Source: CAVQGF01 sp045807945 (GTDB lineage Bacteria > Acidobacteriota > Terriglobia > Terriglobales > Acidobacteriaceae). Taken from it: a stretch of 10,370 nt of DNA. The DNA is taken from positions 1-10,370 of the forward strand of contig JBJMGI010000017.1 of assembly GCA_045807945.1 (NCBI GenBank). Direction: 5' to 3'. The notes under the pieces are model-generated. The model ran no database searches. It was not told the DNA's origin and was given only the letters and a program-made list of their open reading frames with translations. Below, in pieces: positions 5,505-10,370 of this stretch. Within the stretch, counting starts at the first letter, position 1. The number at the start of each line of letters is the position of its first letter. The position numbers and the translations under genes are program-made.

Positions 5505-6668
5505 ATGTTTATCGATGAAGCGAAAATCCGCATAAAGGCCGGCGACGGCGGCAACGGTTGCGTTGCCTTCCGCAGGGAGAAGTTCGTCCCGCGCGGCGGC
5601 CCCAGCGGCGGCGACGGCGGCCGCGGCGGCGACGTCATCATGGAGTCGAGCCAGGCGCACAACACGCTCGTCCATTTTCGCTTTAATCCCGAACACAACG
5701 CGCAGCGCGGACGTCACGGTGAGGGCTCCAACTGCAGCGGCCAGGCCGGCTACGACGTCGTCCTCAAAGTTCCCGTGGGCACCACCGTGTACGACGTTGA
5801 GAGTGGCGAGTTGGTCCACGATTTCTCGCAACCCAACGAGCGCGTGATCGTGGCCCATGGCGGTCGCGGGGGACGCGGCAACCAGCACTTCGCGACATCA
5901 ACTCACCAGGCTCCGCGTGAGCACGAAGACGGACGCCCCGGCGAAGAACGCCACCTGCGCCTTGAACTCAAGCTGCTCGCCGACGTCGGCATCGTCGGAT
6001 ACCCTAACGTCGGCAAGTCGACTTTGATCTCGCGCATCAGCGCGGCGAAGCCGAAGATCGCCGATTATCCTTTCACCACGCTCGAGCCGAACCTCGGCGT
6101 CGTCTCTATCGGTGAGATCAGCGATCCCAAACACTACAGCTTCGTCGTCGCCGATATCCCCGGACTTATCGAAGGCGCGCACGAAGGCGCCGGCCTCGGC
6201 ATGCAGTTCCTGCGTCACATCGAGCGCACTCGCATGCTGGTACACGTGGTGGATGTTTCGGAGTCGAGCGGGCGTCCCGATCCGGTGAAAGATTTTGAAG
6301 TGATCATGGATGAGCTCGCCAGCTTCGGTGCGGCCCTCGAGAAGAAGCCGATGATCGTCGTGGCATCGAAGATCGACGCGCTGCAAAAGACCGCACCTGC
6401 ATCAGATCTGGCTGTTGTGCAGAAGCCATTAGCCACGAAGAAATCTGCAAAGAAGAAATCAGCCAAGACCACCAGTCGCGCTGTCGCGTCGAAGAAAGCT
6501 CCCCGCTCCATAAAGTGGGAAGACAAGCTCACGCGCCTGGAAAAATTCTGCAAGAAGAAGCACCTGCCGCTCTATCCAATTTCCGCAGTTACAGGGATTG
6601 GCGTCGACAAGTTGAAATATGCAATGGGAAAGATGGTTCAAGAGGCCAGAAAAGCAGATGCAGCCTAA
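5505..6668 (+). CDS. obgE: Obg/CgtA-family GTPase ObgE
   Basis: An essential GTPase that binds the 50S precursor and links ribosome assembly to growth state. The N-terminal Gly-rich Obg fold (~1-158) has MFIDEAKIRIKAGDGGNGC and PSGGDGGRGGDV. The G domain shows G1 GYPNVGKST (165-173), G2 around YPFTTLEPNLGVV, G3 DIPGLIEGAHEGAGLG, G4 as SKID (288-291) where most homologues have NKxD, and G5 SAVTG (360-364). Between G4 and G5 is a ~40-residue Lys/Ala/Ser-rich insert (about 295-337, with KKSAKKKSAK). It ends soon after G5, so there is no C-terminal OCT domain. At 387 residues the length is close to the E. coli protein because the insert offsets other losses. ATG 5505 matches the family N-terminus; nadD follows after only 36 bp. 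Confidence 0.96.
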   Translation: MFIDEAKIRIKAGDGGNGCVAFRREKFVPRGGPSGGDGGRGGDVIMESSQAHNTLVHFRFNPEHNAQRGRHGEGSNCSGQAGYDVVLKVPVGTTVYDVESGELVHDFSQPNERVIVAHGGRGGRGNQHFATSTHQAPREHEDGRPGEERHLRLELKLLADVGIVGYPNVGKSTLISRISAAKPKIADYPFTTLEPNLGVVSIGEISDPKHYSFVVADIPGLIEGAHEGAGLGMQFLRHIERTRMLVHVVDVSESSGRPDPVKDFEVIMDELASFGAALEKKPMIVVASKIDALQKTAPASDLAVVQKPLATKKSAKKKSAKTTSRAVASKKAPRSIKWEDKLTRLEKFCKKKHLPLYPISAVTGIGVDKLKYAMGKMVQEARKADAA

Positions 6669-6703
6669 ACTGGGTACTGAGTACCGGGTACTGGGTACTG
6701 GCA
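6669..6703. repeat. Heptad tandem repeat (5 units) filling the obgE-nadD gap
   Basis: Units ACTGGGT, ACTGAGT, ACCGGGT, ACTGGGT, ACTGGCA. They start at the base after the obgE stop and end 1 bp before the nadD ATG, so the entire intergenic space except one base is repeat. No canonical Shine-Dalgarno is present. Confidence 0.8.
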
Positions 6704-6704
6704 A

Positions 6705-7391
6705 ATGAACATTTGCCTGTTCGGCGGCACCTTCGACCCCATCCATAAGGGACATACCGCGATCGCACGCGCCGCCGCCGATGAATTCGATCTGAAGAAA
6801 GTCCTGTTCGCTCCTTCCGACGTTCCGCCGCACAAACGCACGCGGGGCATCACTCCCTACTGGCACCGCTATGCCATGGTCGCTATCGGAATAGAAGAAT
6901 CAAAAGACAAGCGCTTCATCCCATCTGCCATGGAGCTGGAGCTGAACGAAGAAAAAGGCGAGCACCGCTCCAGCTACACCATCCAGACACTGCAGCGCCT
7001 CGCGAAGGACTTGAAGAAATCCGACCGCCTCTTCTTCCTCATCGGCATAGACGCATTCATGGACGTCGCCAAGTGGCACCGCGCTGAAGACGTGCTCCGC
7101 TTCTGCGACTTCATCGTCGCCTCTCGCCCAGGATTTTCGTTGGCTGACGTTGCCCGCGCGGTGCCAGCTTCTTTGCAGCCGCCTGCCAACATCACTAAGC
7201 CATTCGCTAAGAGCAAAGCGCAAGGTGAGTTCATGCACGCCGGCGTACGCCTGCATCTCATGGACACAGTGAAGATCAACATTTCCGCTACCGCGATCCG
7301 CAAGGCTGCGGCTTCCAAATCTGCTCTCAAAAAATATGTGAGCCCCGGCGTGGCCGACTATATAAATAAAACAGGAATCTACAGAGGGTGA
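6705..7391 (+). CDS. nadD: Nicotinate-nucleotide adenylyltransferase NadD
   Basis: Transfers AMP from ATP to nicotinate mononucleotide, giving deamido-NAD, the shared step of NAD synthesis in the cytoplasm. Seen: GGTFDPIHKGH (7-17), the nucleotidyltransferase HxGH signature; SDVPPHK; a substrate region with SSYTIQTLQ and FFLIGIDAFMDVAKWHRAEDVL; and ISATAIR (193-199), corresponding to the ISSTxIR ATP-binding motif. The 228 residues are slightly longer than the usual 190-215. ATG 6705 starts exactly at the family N-terminus. The stop TGA abuts the rsfS ATG, so the two are very probably co-translated, the common nadD-rsfS pairing. Confidence 0.96.
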   Translation: MNICLFGGTFDPIHKGHTAIARAAADEFDLKKVLFAPSDVPPHKRTRGITPYWHRYAMVAIGIEESKDKRFIPSAMELELNEEKGEHRSSYTIQTLQRLAKDLKKSDRLFFLIGIDAFMDVAKWHRAEDVLRFCDFIVASRPGFSLADVARAVPASLQPPANITKPFAKSKAQGEFMHAGVRLHLMDTVKINISATAIRKAAASKSALKKYVSPGVADYINKTGIYRG

Positions 7392-7871
7392 ATGAGTAAG
7401 AAAGAGATTCAGAAGCAGGTCGTCGCCGCCTTCCGCGCCGCCGAAGAAAAAAAAGCCACCGACATTTCGCTGCTCAAGCTCGATAAGTCTTCCAGCGGCT
7501 TCACCGACTATTTCTTGGTCTGCTCGGGCTCGAACCCGCGCCAGATCCAGACCATCGCCGACGAGGTGCAGGACCAGCTGGAGAAGATCGGCCAACGCGT
7601 CACTCACGTTGAAGGCTATTCGCAGGCCGAGTGGGTGCTGCTCGACTACGTAGACTTCGTCGTCCATATCTTCAACGAGCAATCCCGCAAGTACTACGAC
7701 CTGGAGCGCCTGTGGAAGTCGGCGGAGAAGGTACGCCCCGAGCAGTTGCTGGTCGGCAAAGCGAAACCTGCTGCATCGGCACCGAAGAAGCGCTCCAGCT
7801 CACCGCGTAAACCGGTCGCTCGCAAGAAGGCCGCCCCGCGAAGGCTTGCAACCGCGAAGAAGAAGAAGTAA
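7392..7871 (+). CDS. rsfS: Ribosomal silencing factor RsfS with basic C-terminal tail
   Basis: RsfS binds ribosomal protein uL14 on the 50S subunit and blocks joining with 30S, lowering translation in starvation. The family domain covers ~1-115: TDYFLVCSGSNPRQIQTIADEV (38-59), EGYSQAEWVLLDYVDFVVHIF (74-94) and YYDLERLW (101-108). Residues ~121-159 are an added Lys/Arg/Pro/Ser/Ala-rich tail ending in KKKK, absent from typical 105-120-residue homologues and like the tail on L21 in this window. ATG 7392 follows the nadD stop with no gap; AGAGGG at 7383-7388 inside nadD can serve as its ribosome binding site. Confidence 0.95.
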   Translation: MSKKEIQKQVVAAFRAAEEKKATDISLLKLDKSSSGFTDYFLVCSGSNPRQIQTIADEVQDQLEKIGQRVTHVEGYSQAEWVLLDYVDFVVHIFNEQSRKYYDLERLWKSAEKVRPEQLLVGKAKPAASAPKKRSSSPRKPVARKKAAPRRLATAKKKK

Positions 7872-7883
7872 CTTCGCGCGAGC

Positions 7884-8840
7884 GTGCAGCCCGAACCCGC
7901 CAAATCGAAGCCGCTTCCCATCTGGATCGCGGCCGATCCCAAATCCGGAACGCTGCTGGAGCAGGCGCAGAAGATCGCCGCCAGCCGCTCCACCGTCCTT
8001 ATCCGAGGCGAGAGCGGCGTCGGCAAAGACCTGCTCGCAGCGGTGATCCACTACCTTGCGGTCGGGCTGGAAGGTGAAGACCCGCTGGTCAAGATCGATT
8101 GCGCCAGCCTTCCCCACGAGCTGATGGAGAGCGAGCTCTTTGGCTACGAGCCGGGCGCATTCACCGGCGCCACCCACTTGAAGCACGGGCGGCTTGAGCT
8201 CGCCGGAAACGGAACCATTGTTCTCGATGAGATCAGCGCGCTAACCCTACCCATGCAGGCAAAGCTGTTGCGAGTGCTCGAAGAAAAGCGCTTCCACCGG
8301 CTCGGCGGCGAATCTGCAATCGGAATCGAGGTTAACGCGCGCATCATTGCGCTTTCCAATACCGACCTCGAGCAAGCTGTCGCGCGTCGCACCTTCCGCG
8401 AAGATCTTTTTTATCGCCTGAACGTGATCCCGCTGCTGGTGCCGCCGCTGCGCGAGCGCGCTGCCGACATCCGACCACTGGCGCAGCATTTGCTTGCTCA
8501 ACTGAACGGCGCTCAACGCGAGTCGAAGCAGCTTTCCGCGTCAGCAATGGAAGCATTGGAGCGGTACGCCTTCCCCGGCAACGTGCGCGAACTGCGCAAT
8601 ATCCTGGAACGCTCGCTTCTGCACACTAGCGGTTCGCAAATTGAAGTCGAAGACCTTCCTGCGAACGTAGTGCACGGCAAAAAAATGGAAACCATGAAGA
8701 ATCTGGAAGAGATCGAACGCGAGCACATCGCCGCTGTCCTTGATCACACCCGGGGGAAGAAGTCGAAAGCCGCCGAGATTCTCGGCATCAGCCGTAAGAA
8801 CCTGCTGGAGAAGCGCAAAAAGTACAAACTCGATCAGTGA
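7884..8840 (+). CDS. Sigma-54-dependent transcriptional activator, AAA+ plus Fis-type HTH, no sensory domain
   Basis: An enhancer-binding protein that remodels RNA polymerase-sigma-54 by ATP hydrolysis. The AAA+ domain starts almost at once: Walker A GESGVGKD (42-49), the sigma-54-contacting GAFTGA loop (91-96), Walker B IVLDE (112-116), FREDLFYRLNV with arginine-finger-type residues, and PLRERAADI, AFPGNVRELRN further on. The C-terminal helix-turn-helix is Fis-like (SKAAEILGISRKNLLEKRKKY). At 318 residues there is no receiver, PAS or GAF domain, so input must come through a partner, expression level, or an unusual N-terminus. Start: rsfS ends in the same frame at 7871 and GTG 7884 is the first possible start; no Shine-Dalgarno is visible. 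Co-transcription with rsfS is likely (12 bp gap). The C-terminus overlaps the opposing gene by 7 bp. Target genes cannot be told. Confidence 0.93.
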   Translation: MQPEPAKSKPLPIWIAADPKSGTLLEQAQKIAASRSTVLIRGESGVGKDLLAAVIHYLAVGLEGEDPLVKIDCASLPHELMESELFGYEPGAFTGATHLKHGRLELAGNGTIVLDEISALTLPMQAKLLRVLEEKRFHRLGGESAIGIEVNARIIALSNTDLEQAVARRTFREDLFYRLNVIPLLVPPLRERAADIRPLAQHLLAQLNGAQRESKQLSASAMEALERYAFPGNVRELRNILERSLLHTSGSQIEVEDLPANVVHGKKMETMKNLEEIEREHIAAVLDHTRGKKSKAAEILGISRKNLLEKRKKYKLDQ

Positions 8841-9277
8841 GCGCTCATTGCGGCGCGGTTCTGCACCATCCAGCGCTCCAGCTTGATCATGTCGTCGAGT
8901 GTCTCGATCTTTTCGATCGGCAACGCCGGCAGCTGCTTTTGCTGCTGCGATTTCCTCACCGTGCTCATCACCATCTCCCCAAGTTCCTGGATCCCGAAGT
9001 CGGCCAGCCGGTCGTTAGGAAGCAGCAGCTTGTGCGGCACGTGCGCGCGGCTCGCGAATAAGAACCGCGCAGCCGTGACCAGCGTCTGCTCGGTATCGCC
9101 GTAGTAGCTGGCGTGGAATTCAGAATCGCTGATCTCCTGACGTCCCGCCAGCATCTGCATCTTCGCCGGATCGTTTCCGCCAACGGCTCTGAAGATTCGA
9201 AACAGCAACTGGATGATCGTCAGAGCGATGAAGGCACCGATAGCGATGATGATGAGATGGTCGCGAGCGAAGTCCAT
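8834..9277 (-). CDS. Membrane-anchored protein of unknown function with a possible carrier-protein-like domain
   Basis: 147 residues from ATG 9277 (a GTG at 9283 would add two). One N-terminal membrane segment (~8-29, hydrophobic with LIIIAIGAFIALTIIQLLF) and a soluble remainder. Residues ~63-137 read like four short helices: EQTLVTAARFLFAS, then LLLPNDRLADFGIQELGEMV and LPIEKIETLDDMIKLERWM. The order 'P-x-x-x-L-x-D-x-G-I-x-x-L' followed by 'L-P-x-E-K-I-x-T-L-x-D' resembles acyl carrier/DUF1493-like folds, but the position of the phosphopantetheine Ser is Glu98, so carrier activity is not expected. I do not recognise a named family. It is antisense to its neighbours, overlapping the sigma-54 activator end by 7 bp and diverging from rlmH across 57 bp. 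Confidence 0.65.
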   Translation of the reverse strand: MDFARDHLIIIAIGAFIALTIIQLLFRIFRAVGGNDPAKMQMLAGRQEISDSEFHASYYGDTEQTLVTAARFLFASRAHVPHKLLLPNDRLADFGIQELGEMVMSTVRKSQQQKQLPALPIEKIETLDDMIKLERWMVQNRAAMSAH

Positions 9278-9285
9278 GGGCACGG

Positions 9286-9291
9286 ATTGTA
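9286..9291 (-). promoter_or_regulatory. Possible -10 box (TACAAT) for the minus-strand membrane protein gene
   Basis: On the minus strand TACAAT ends 8 nt before ATG 9277. No -35 or Shine-Dalgarno is evident. The same 8-nt spacing occurs between TATACT and the ATG at 1340, again without a ribosome binding site, which would fit leaderless starts. Confidence 0.3.
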
Positions 9292-9334
9292 CTGCGCTTG
9301 GCCGCGGAAAGCCCGCGTGTGGTAATCCTTATAT

Positions 9335-9799
9335 GTGAACCTGAAAGTCTGCTGGATCGGCAAAACCAAAGAAGCTGCCATCGCCTCGCTCACCGCTGAG
9401 TACATGAAGCGTATGGGGCGCTACATTCCCTCTGACGCGCACGAGCTTGCGAGCGAAGAAGCGCTGCTCGCGCTGATGGAAAAACTCGCCGCCCGCACCC
9501 GGCCGATCCTGGTCCTGCTCGACCAGCGCGGGCGCCAGTTCACCTCCGAAGAATTTGCCGAGCTGCTCAGTGCGCAGCAGGAGCGCGGCGCGCAGAACGT
9601 GATTTTCGCCATCGGACCGGCCGACGGCTTTGCGCAGTCCACCCGCGATGCCGCCGACCTTGTCGTCTCCTTCGGCAAGATGACCCTGAGCCACGAACTC
9701 GCCCGGGTGGTGCTGCTCGAACAGTTATACAGGGCATTTACAATCCTGAAGGGACACCCGTATCACACCGGTCACGAAACCCCTGGGAGCCGCAGATGA
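9335..9799 (+). CDS. rlmH: 23S rRNA pseudouridine-1915 N3-methyltransferase RlmH, C-terminus altered
   Basis: RlmH is a SPOUT methyltransferase that uses SAM to methylate pseudouridine 1915 in helix 69 of 23S rRNA on assembled 70S ribosomes. Seen: VLLDQRGRQFTSEEFAELL, IFAIGPADGF (knot glycine loop) and the signature SHELARVVLLEQLYRAFTILKGHPYH. Family proteins normally stop at or just after PYH(K/R); here the frame continues THE-like residues TGHETPGSRR and stops at TGA 9797-9799, inside the left inverted repeat of the following element. It starts at GTG 9335 (MNLKVCWIG); no clear ribosome binding site is visible. Its stop overlaps the next gene's ATG as ATGA. The catalytic part is intact, so the protein is probably functional. 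Confidence 0.94.
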   Translation: MNLKVCWIGKTKEAAIASLTAEYMKRMGRYIPSDAHELASEEALLALMEKLAARTRPILVLLDQRGRQFTSEEFAELLSAQQERGAQNVIFAIGPADGFAQSTRDAADLVVSFGKMTLSHELARVVLLEQLYRAFTILKGHPYHTGHETPGSRR

Positions 9800-9818
9800 A
9801 CGCAGATGAACGCGGATT
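9789..9818 (+). repeat. Left inverted repeat of the GxxExxY element
   Basis: A 30-bp arm beginning GCCGCAGATGAACGC and made of two exact copies of the decamer CGCAGATGAA followed by CGCGGATT. It matches the reverse complement of 10191-10220 at 28 of 30 positions. It holds the rlmH stop and the GxxExxY start codon. Confidence 0.9.
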
Positions 9819-10233
9819 CAAGTACGGGGACTTGACCGAGAAGATTATCGGGGTGTTCTTCGAGGTCTATAACGAACTCGGGTATGGCTTCCTGGAGTCC
9901 GTTTATGAAGAAGCAATGTGCATAGCCCTCCTGGATTCTGGTCTGAAGGTAGAGCGCCAGTTCCCCACACCTGTCTGGTTCCGAGGCAGGCAAATAGGTG
10001 ATTTTCGGGCGGATCTGCTGATTGAAGGAAAGGTCCTGGTCGAGCTGAAATCTGCCAAAGCGATCGATCCGTCTCACGAGGCGCAGCTCTTAAATTACTT
10101 GCGCGCCACCGAGATTGAGGTGGGTCTGCTGTTCAACTTCGGCCCTAAGGCTCAATTTCGCCGCCTTGCGTTCGAAAATGAAAGGAAAAAAATCAGCGTT
10201 AATCTGCGTTCATCTGCGGCCGGGGGTTTATGA
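9796..10233 (+). CDS. GxxExxY protein, PD-(D/E)XK nuclease-like
   Basis: 145 residues with the defining GFLESVY (GxxExxY, 31-37) in the stretch EVYNELGYGFLESVYEEAM, then a PD-(D/E)XK-type core: GDFRADLLIEGKVLVELKSAK with D73, E83 and K85 in nuclease-site spacing. The superfamily cleaves or binds DNA; for the GxxExxY group itself no reaction is firmly established. The start MNADERG and the end VNLRSSAAGGL are encoded by the flanking inverted repeats. Both ends overlap neighbours by ATGA: start with the rlmH stop (9796-9799), stop with the cobO-type start (10230-10233). Translational coupling to both is possible. The family is patchily distributed and often multicopy, consistent with acquisition. 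Confidence 0.9.
   Translation: MNADERGFKYGDLTEKIIGVFFEVYNELGYGFLESVYEEAMCIALLDSGLKVERQFPTPVWFRGRQIGDFRADLLIEGKVLVELKSAKAIDPSHEAQLLNYLRATEIEVGLLFNFGPKAQFRRLAFENERKKISVNLRSSAAGGL
10191..10220 (-). repeat. Right inverted repeat of the GxxExxY element
   Basis: The reverse complement begins GCCGCAGATGAACGCAGATT and differs from the left arm at two positions. It lies in the 3' end of the GxxExxY coding region and stops 9 bp before the next gene's ATG. Confidence 0.9.
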
Positions 10234-10370
10234 CGGACTCGCGCAAAGGCCTGATCATCGTGAACACCGGCCCCGGCAAGGGCAAGACCACGGCTGCCAT
10301 GGGCACGGCCCTACGCGCCGTGGGAAACGGAATGAAGGTCCTAATGCTGCAATTCCTCAAGGGTTCCTGG
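10230..10370 (+). CDS. cobO: Cob(I)yrinic acid a,c-diamide adenosyltransferase (CobO/BtuR type), 3'-truncated
   Basis: Transfers the adenosyl group of ATP to the cobalt of reduced corrinoids in adenosylcobalamin synthesis or salvage. Only the first 47 residues are in the window. They show the family start GLIIVNTGPGKGKTTAAMG with the P-loop GPGKGKTT (14-21), followed by ALRAVGNGMKVLMLQFLKGSW, matching the usual 'RAxGxGxxVxxxQFxKG' segment. ATG 10230 overlaps the GxxExxY stop as ATGA. The full protein should be about 175-200 residues. Whether it belongs to de novo synthesis (cobO) or salvage (btuR) cannot be told from this fragment. Confidence 0.92.
   Translation, partial: MTDSRKGLIIVNTGPGKGKTTAAMGTALRAVGNGMKVLMLQFLKGSW

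Larger units (their letters stand above)
9789..10220 (+). mobile_element. Inverted-repeat-bounded GxxExxY cassette
   Basis: A 432-bp unit consisting of one gene framed by 30-bp inverted arms (28/30 match). Outside the arms, short AAACCCC-type matches suggest the symmetry once extended further, with an indel. The gene's first seven and last residues are encoded by the arms. Dispersed copies of GxxExxY genes within such CGCAGATGAA-type repeats are a recurring sight in environmental genomes. It carries no transposase, so any movement would need another enzyme or the nuclease-like protein itself. No target-site duplication could be identified. Confidence 0.6.

Noticed and set aside
6860..6876. 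TGGCAC followed by a TGC-like element as a sigma-54 (-24/-12) promoter
   Set aside because: It lies inside nadD, the spacing and -12 element do not fit the consensus, and no gene begins just downstream.
6900..7682. 260-codon minus-strand frame opposite nadD and rsfS
   Set aside because: It runs across two well-identified genes and has no domain-like pattern.
9789..10220. Reading the inverted repeats and decamers as a CRISPR array or classical insertion sequence
   Set aside because: There are only two arms, no spacers, and no transposase; the internal gene is of the GxxExxY type.

Overview
The window is GC-rich, densely coded bacterial DNA. The style of the proteins suggests an Acidobacteriota-like soil or environmental bacterium: Lys/Ala-rich tails on ribosome-related proteins, a sigma-54 activator inside a housekeeping cluster, a TMTC-like TPR membrane protein and a GxxExxY element. 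That placement is an inference; no rRNA or marker tree is available here.

Layout. Positions 2-1309 hold the C-terminal two thirds of the tRNA-modification protein MnmG. It is followed by a polytopic membrane protein with C-terminal TPRs (1340-3061), facing a short receiver-like protein on the minus strand (3065-3445) whose phospho-acceptor Asp is missing. Next come a small Cys/His protein of YjzC-like type (3603-3959) and two tiny basic ORFs (4022-4180 and 4281-4436). Their last ~34 residues are clearly paralogous, so they are a tandemly duplicated small-protein pair.

From 4458 on lies the classic ribosome-biogenesis block: a strong sigma-70-type promoter, rplU (L21), rpmA (L27), an intrinsic terminator, obgE, nadD and rsfS. 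A stand-alone sigma-54 activator without a sensory domain (7884-8840) follows rsfS directly. A membrane-anchored protein of unknown function on the minus strand (8834-9277) overlaps it tail to tail. Then come rlmH (9335-9799), a GxxExxY/PD-(D/E)XK gene bounded by 30-bp inverted repeats (9789-10220), and the start of a corrinoid adenosyltransferase gene (cobO type, 10230 to the window end).

How the parts fit. MnmG, L21, L27, Obg, RsfS and RlmH all act on tRNA or on ribosome assembly and maturation; NadD supplies NAD and habitually travels with RsfS. The parts that gene naming does not explain are: (i) the duplicated small basic ORFs, one with a C10 tract just after its start; (ii) exact period-7 tandem repeats filling the DNA just before the starts of rpmA, obgE and nadD; and (iii) the inverted-repeat-bounded GxxExxY cassette, which overlaps rlmH and cobO by ATGA at both junctions. 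No CRISPR array, tRNA, rRNA or classical insertion sequence was seen.
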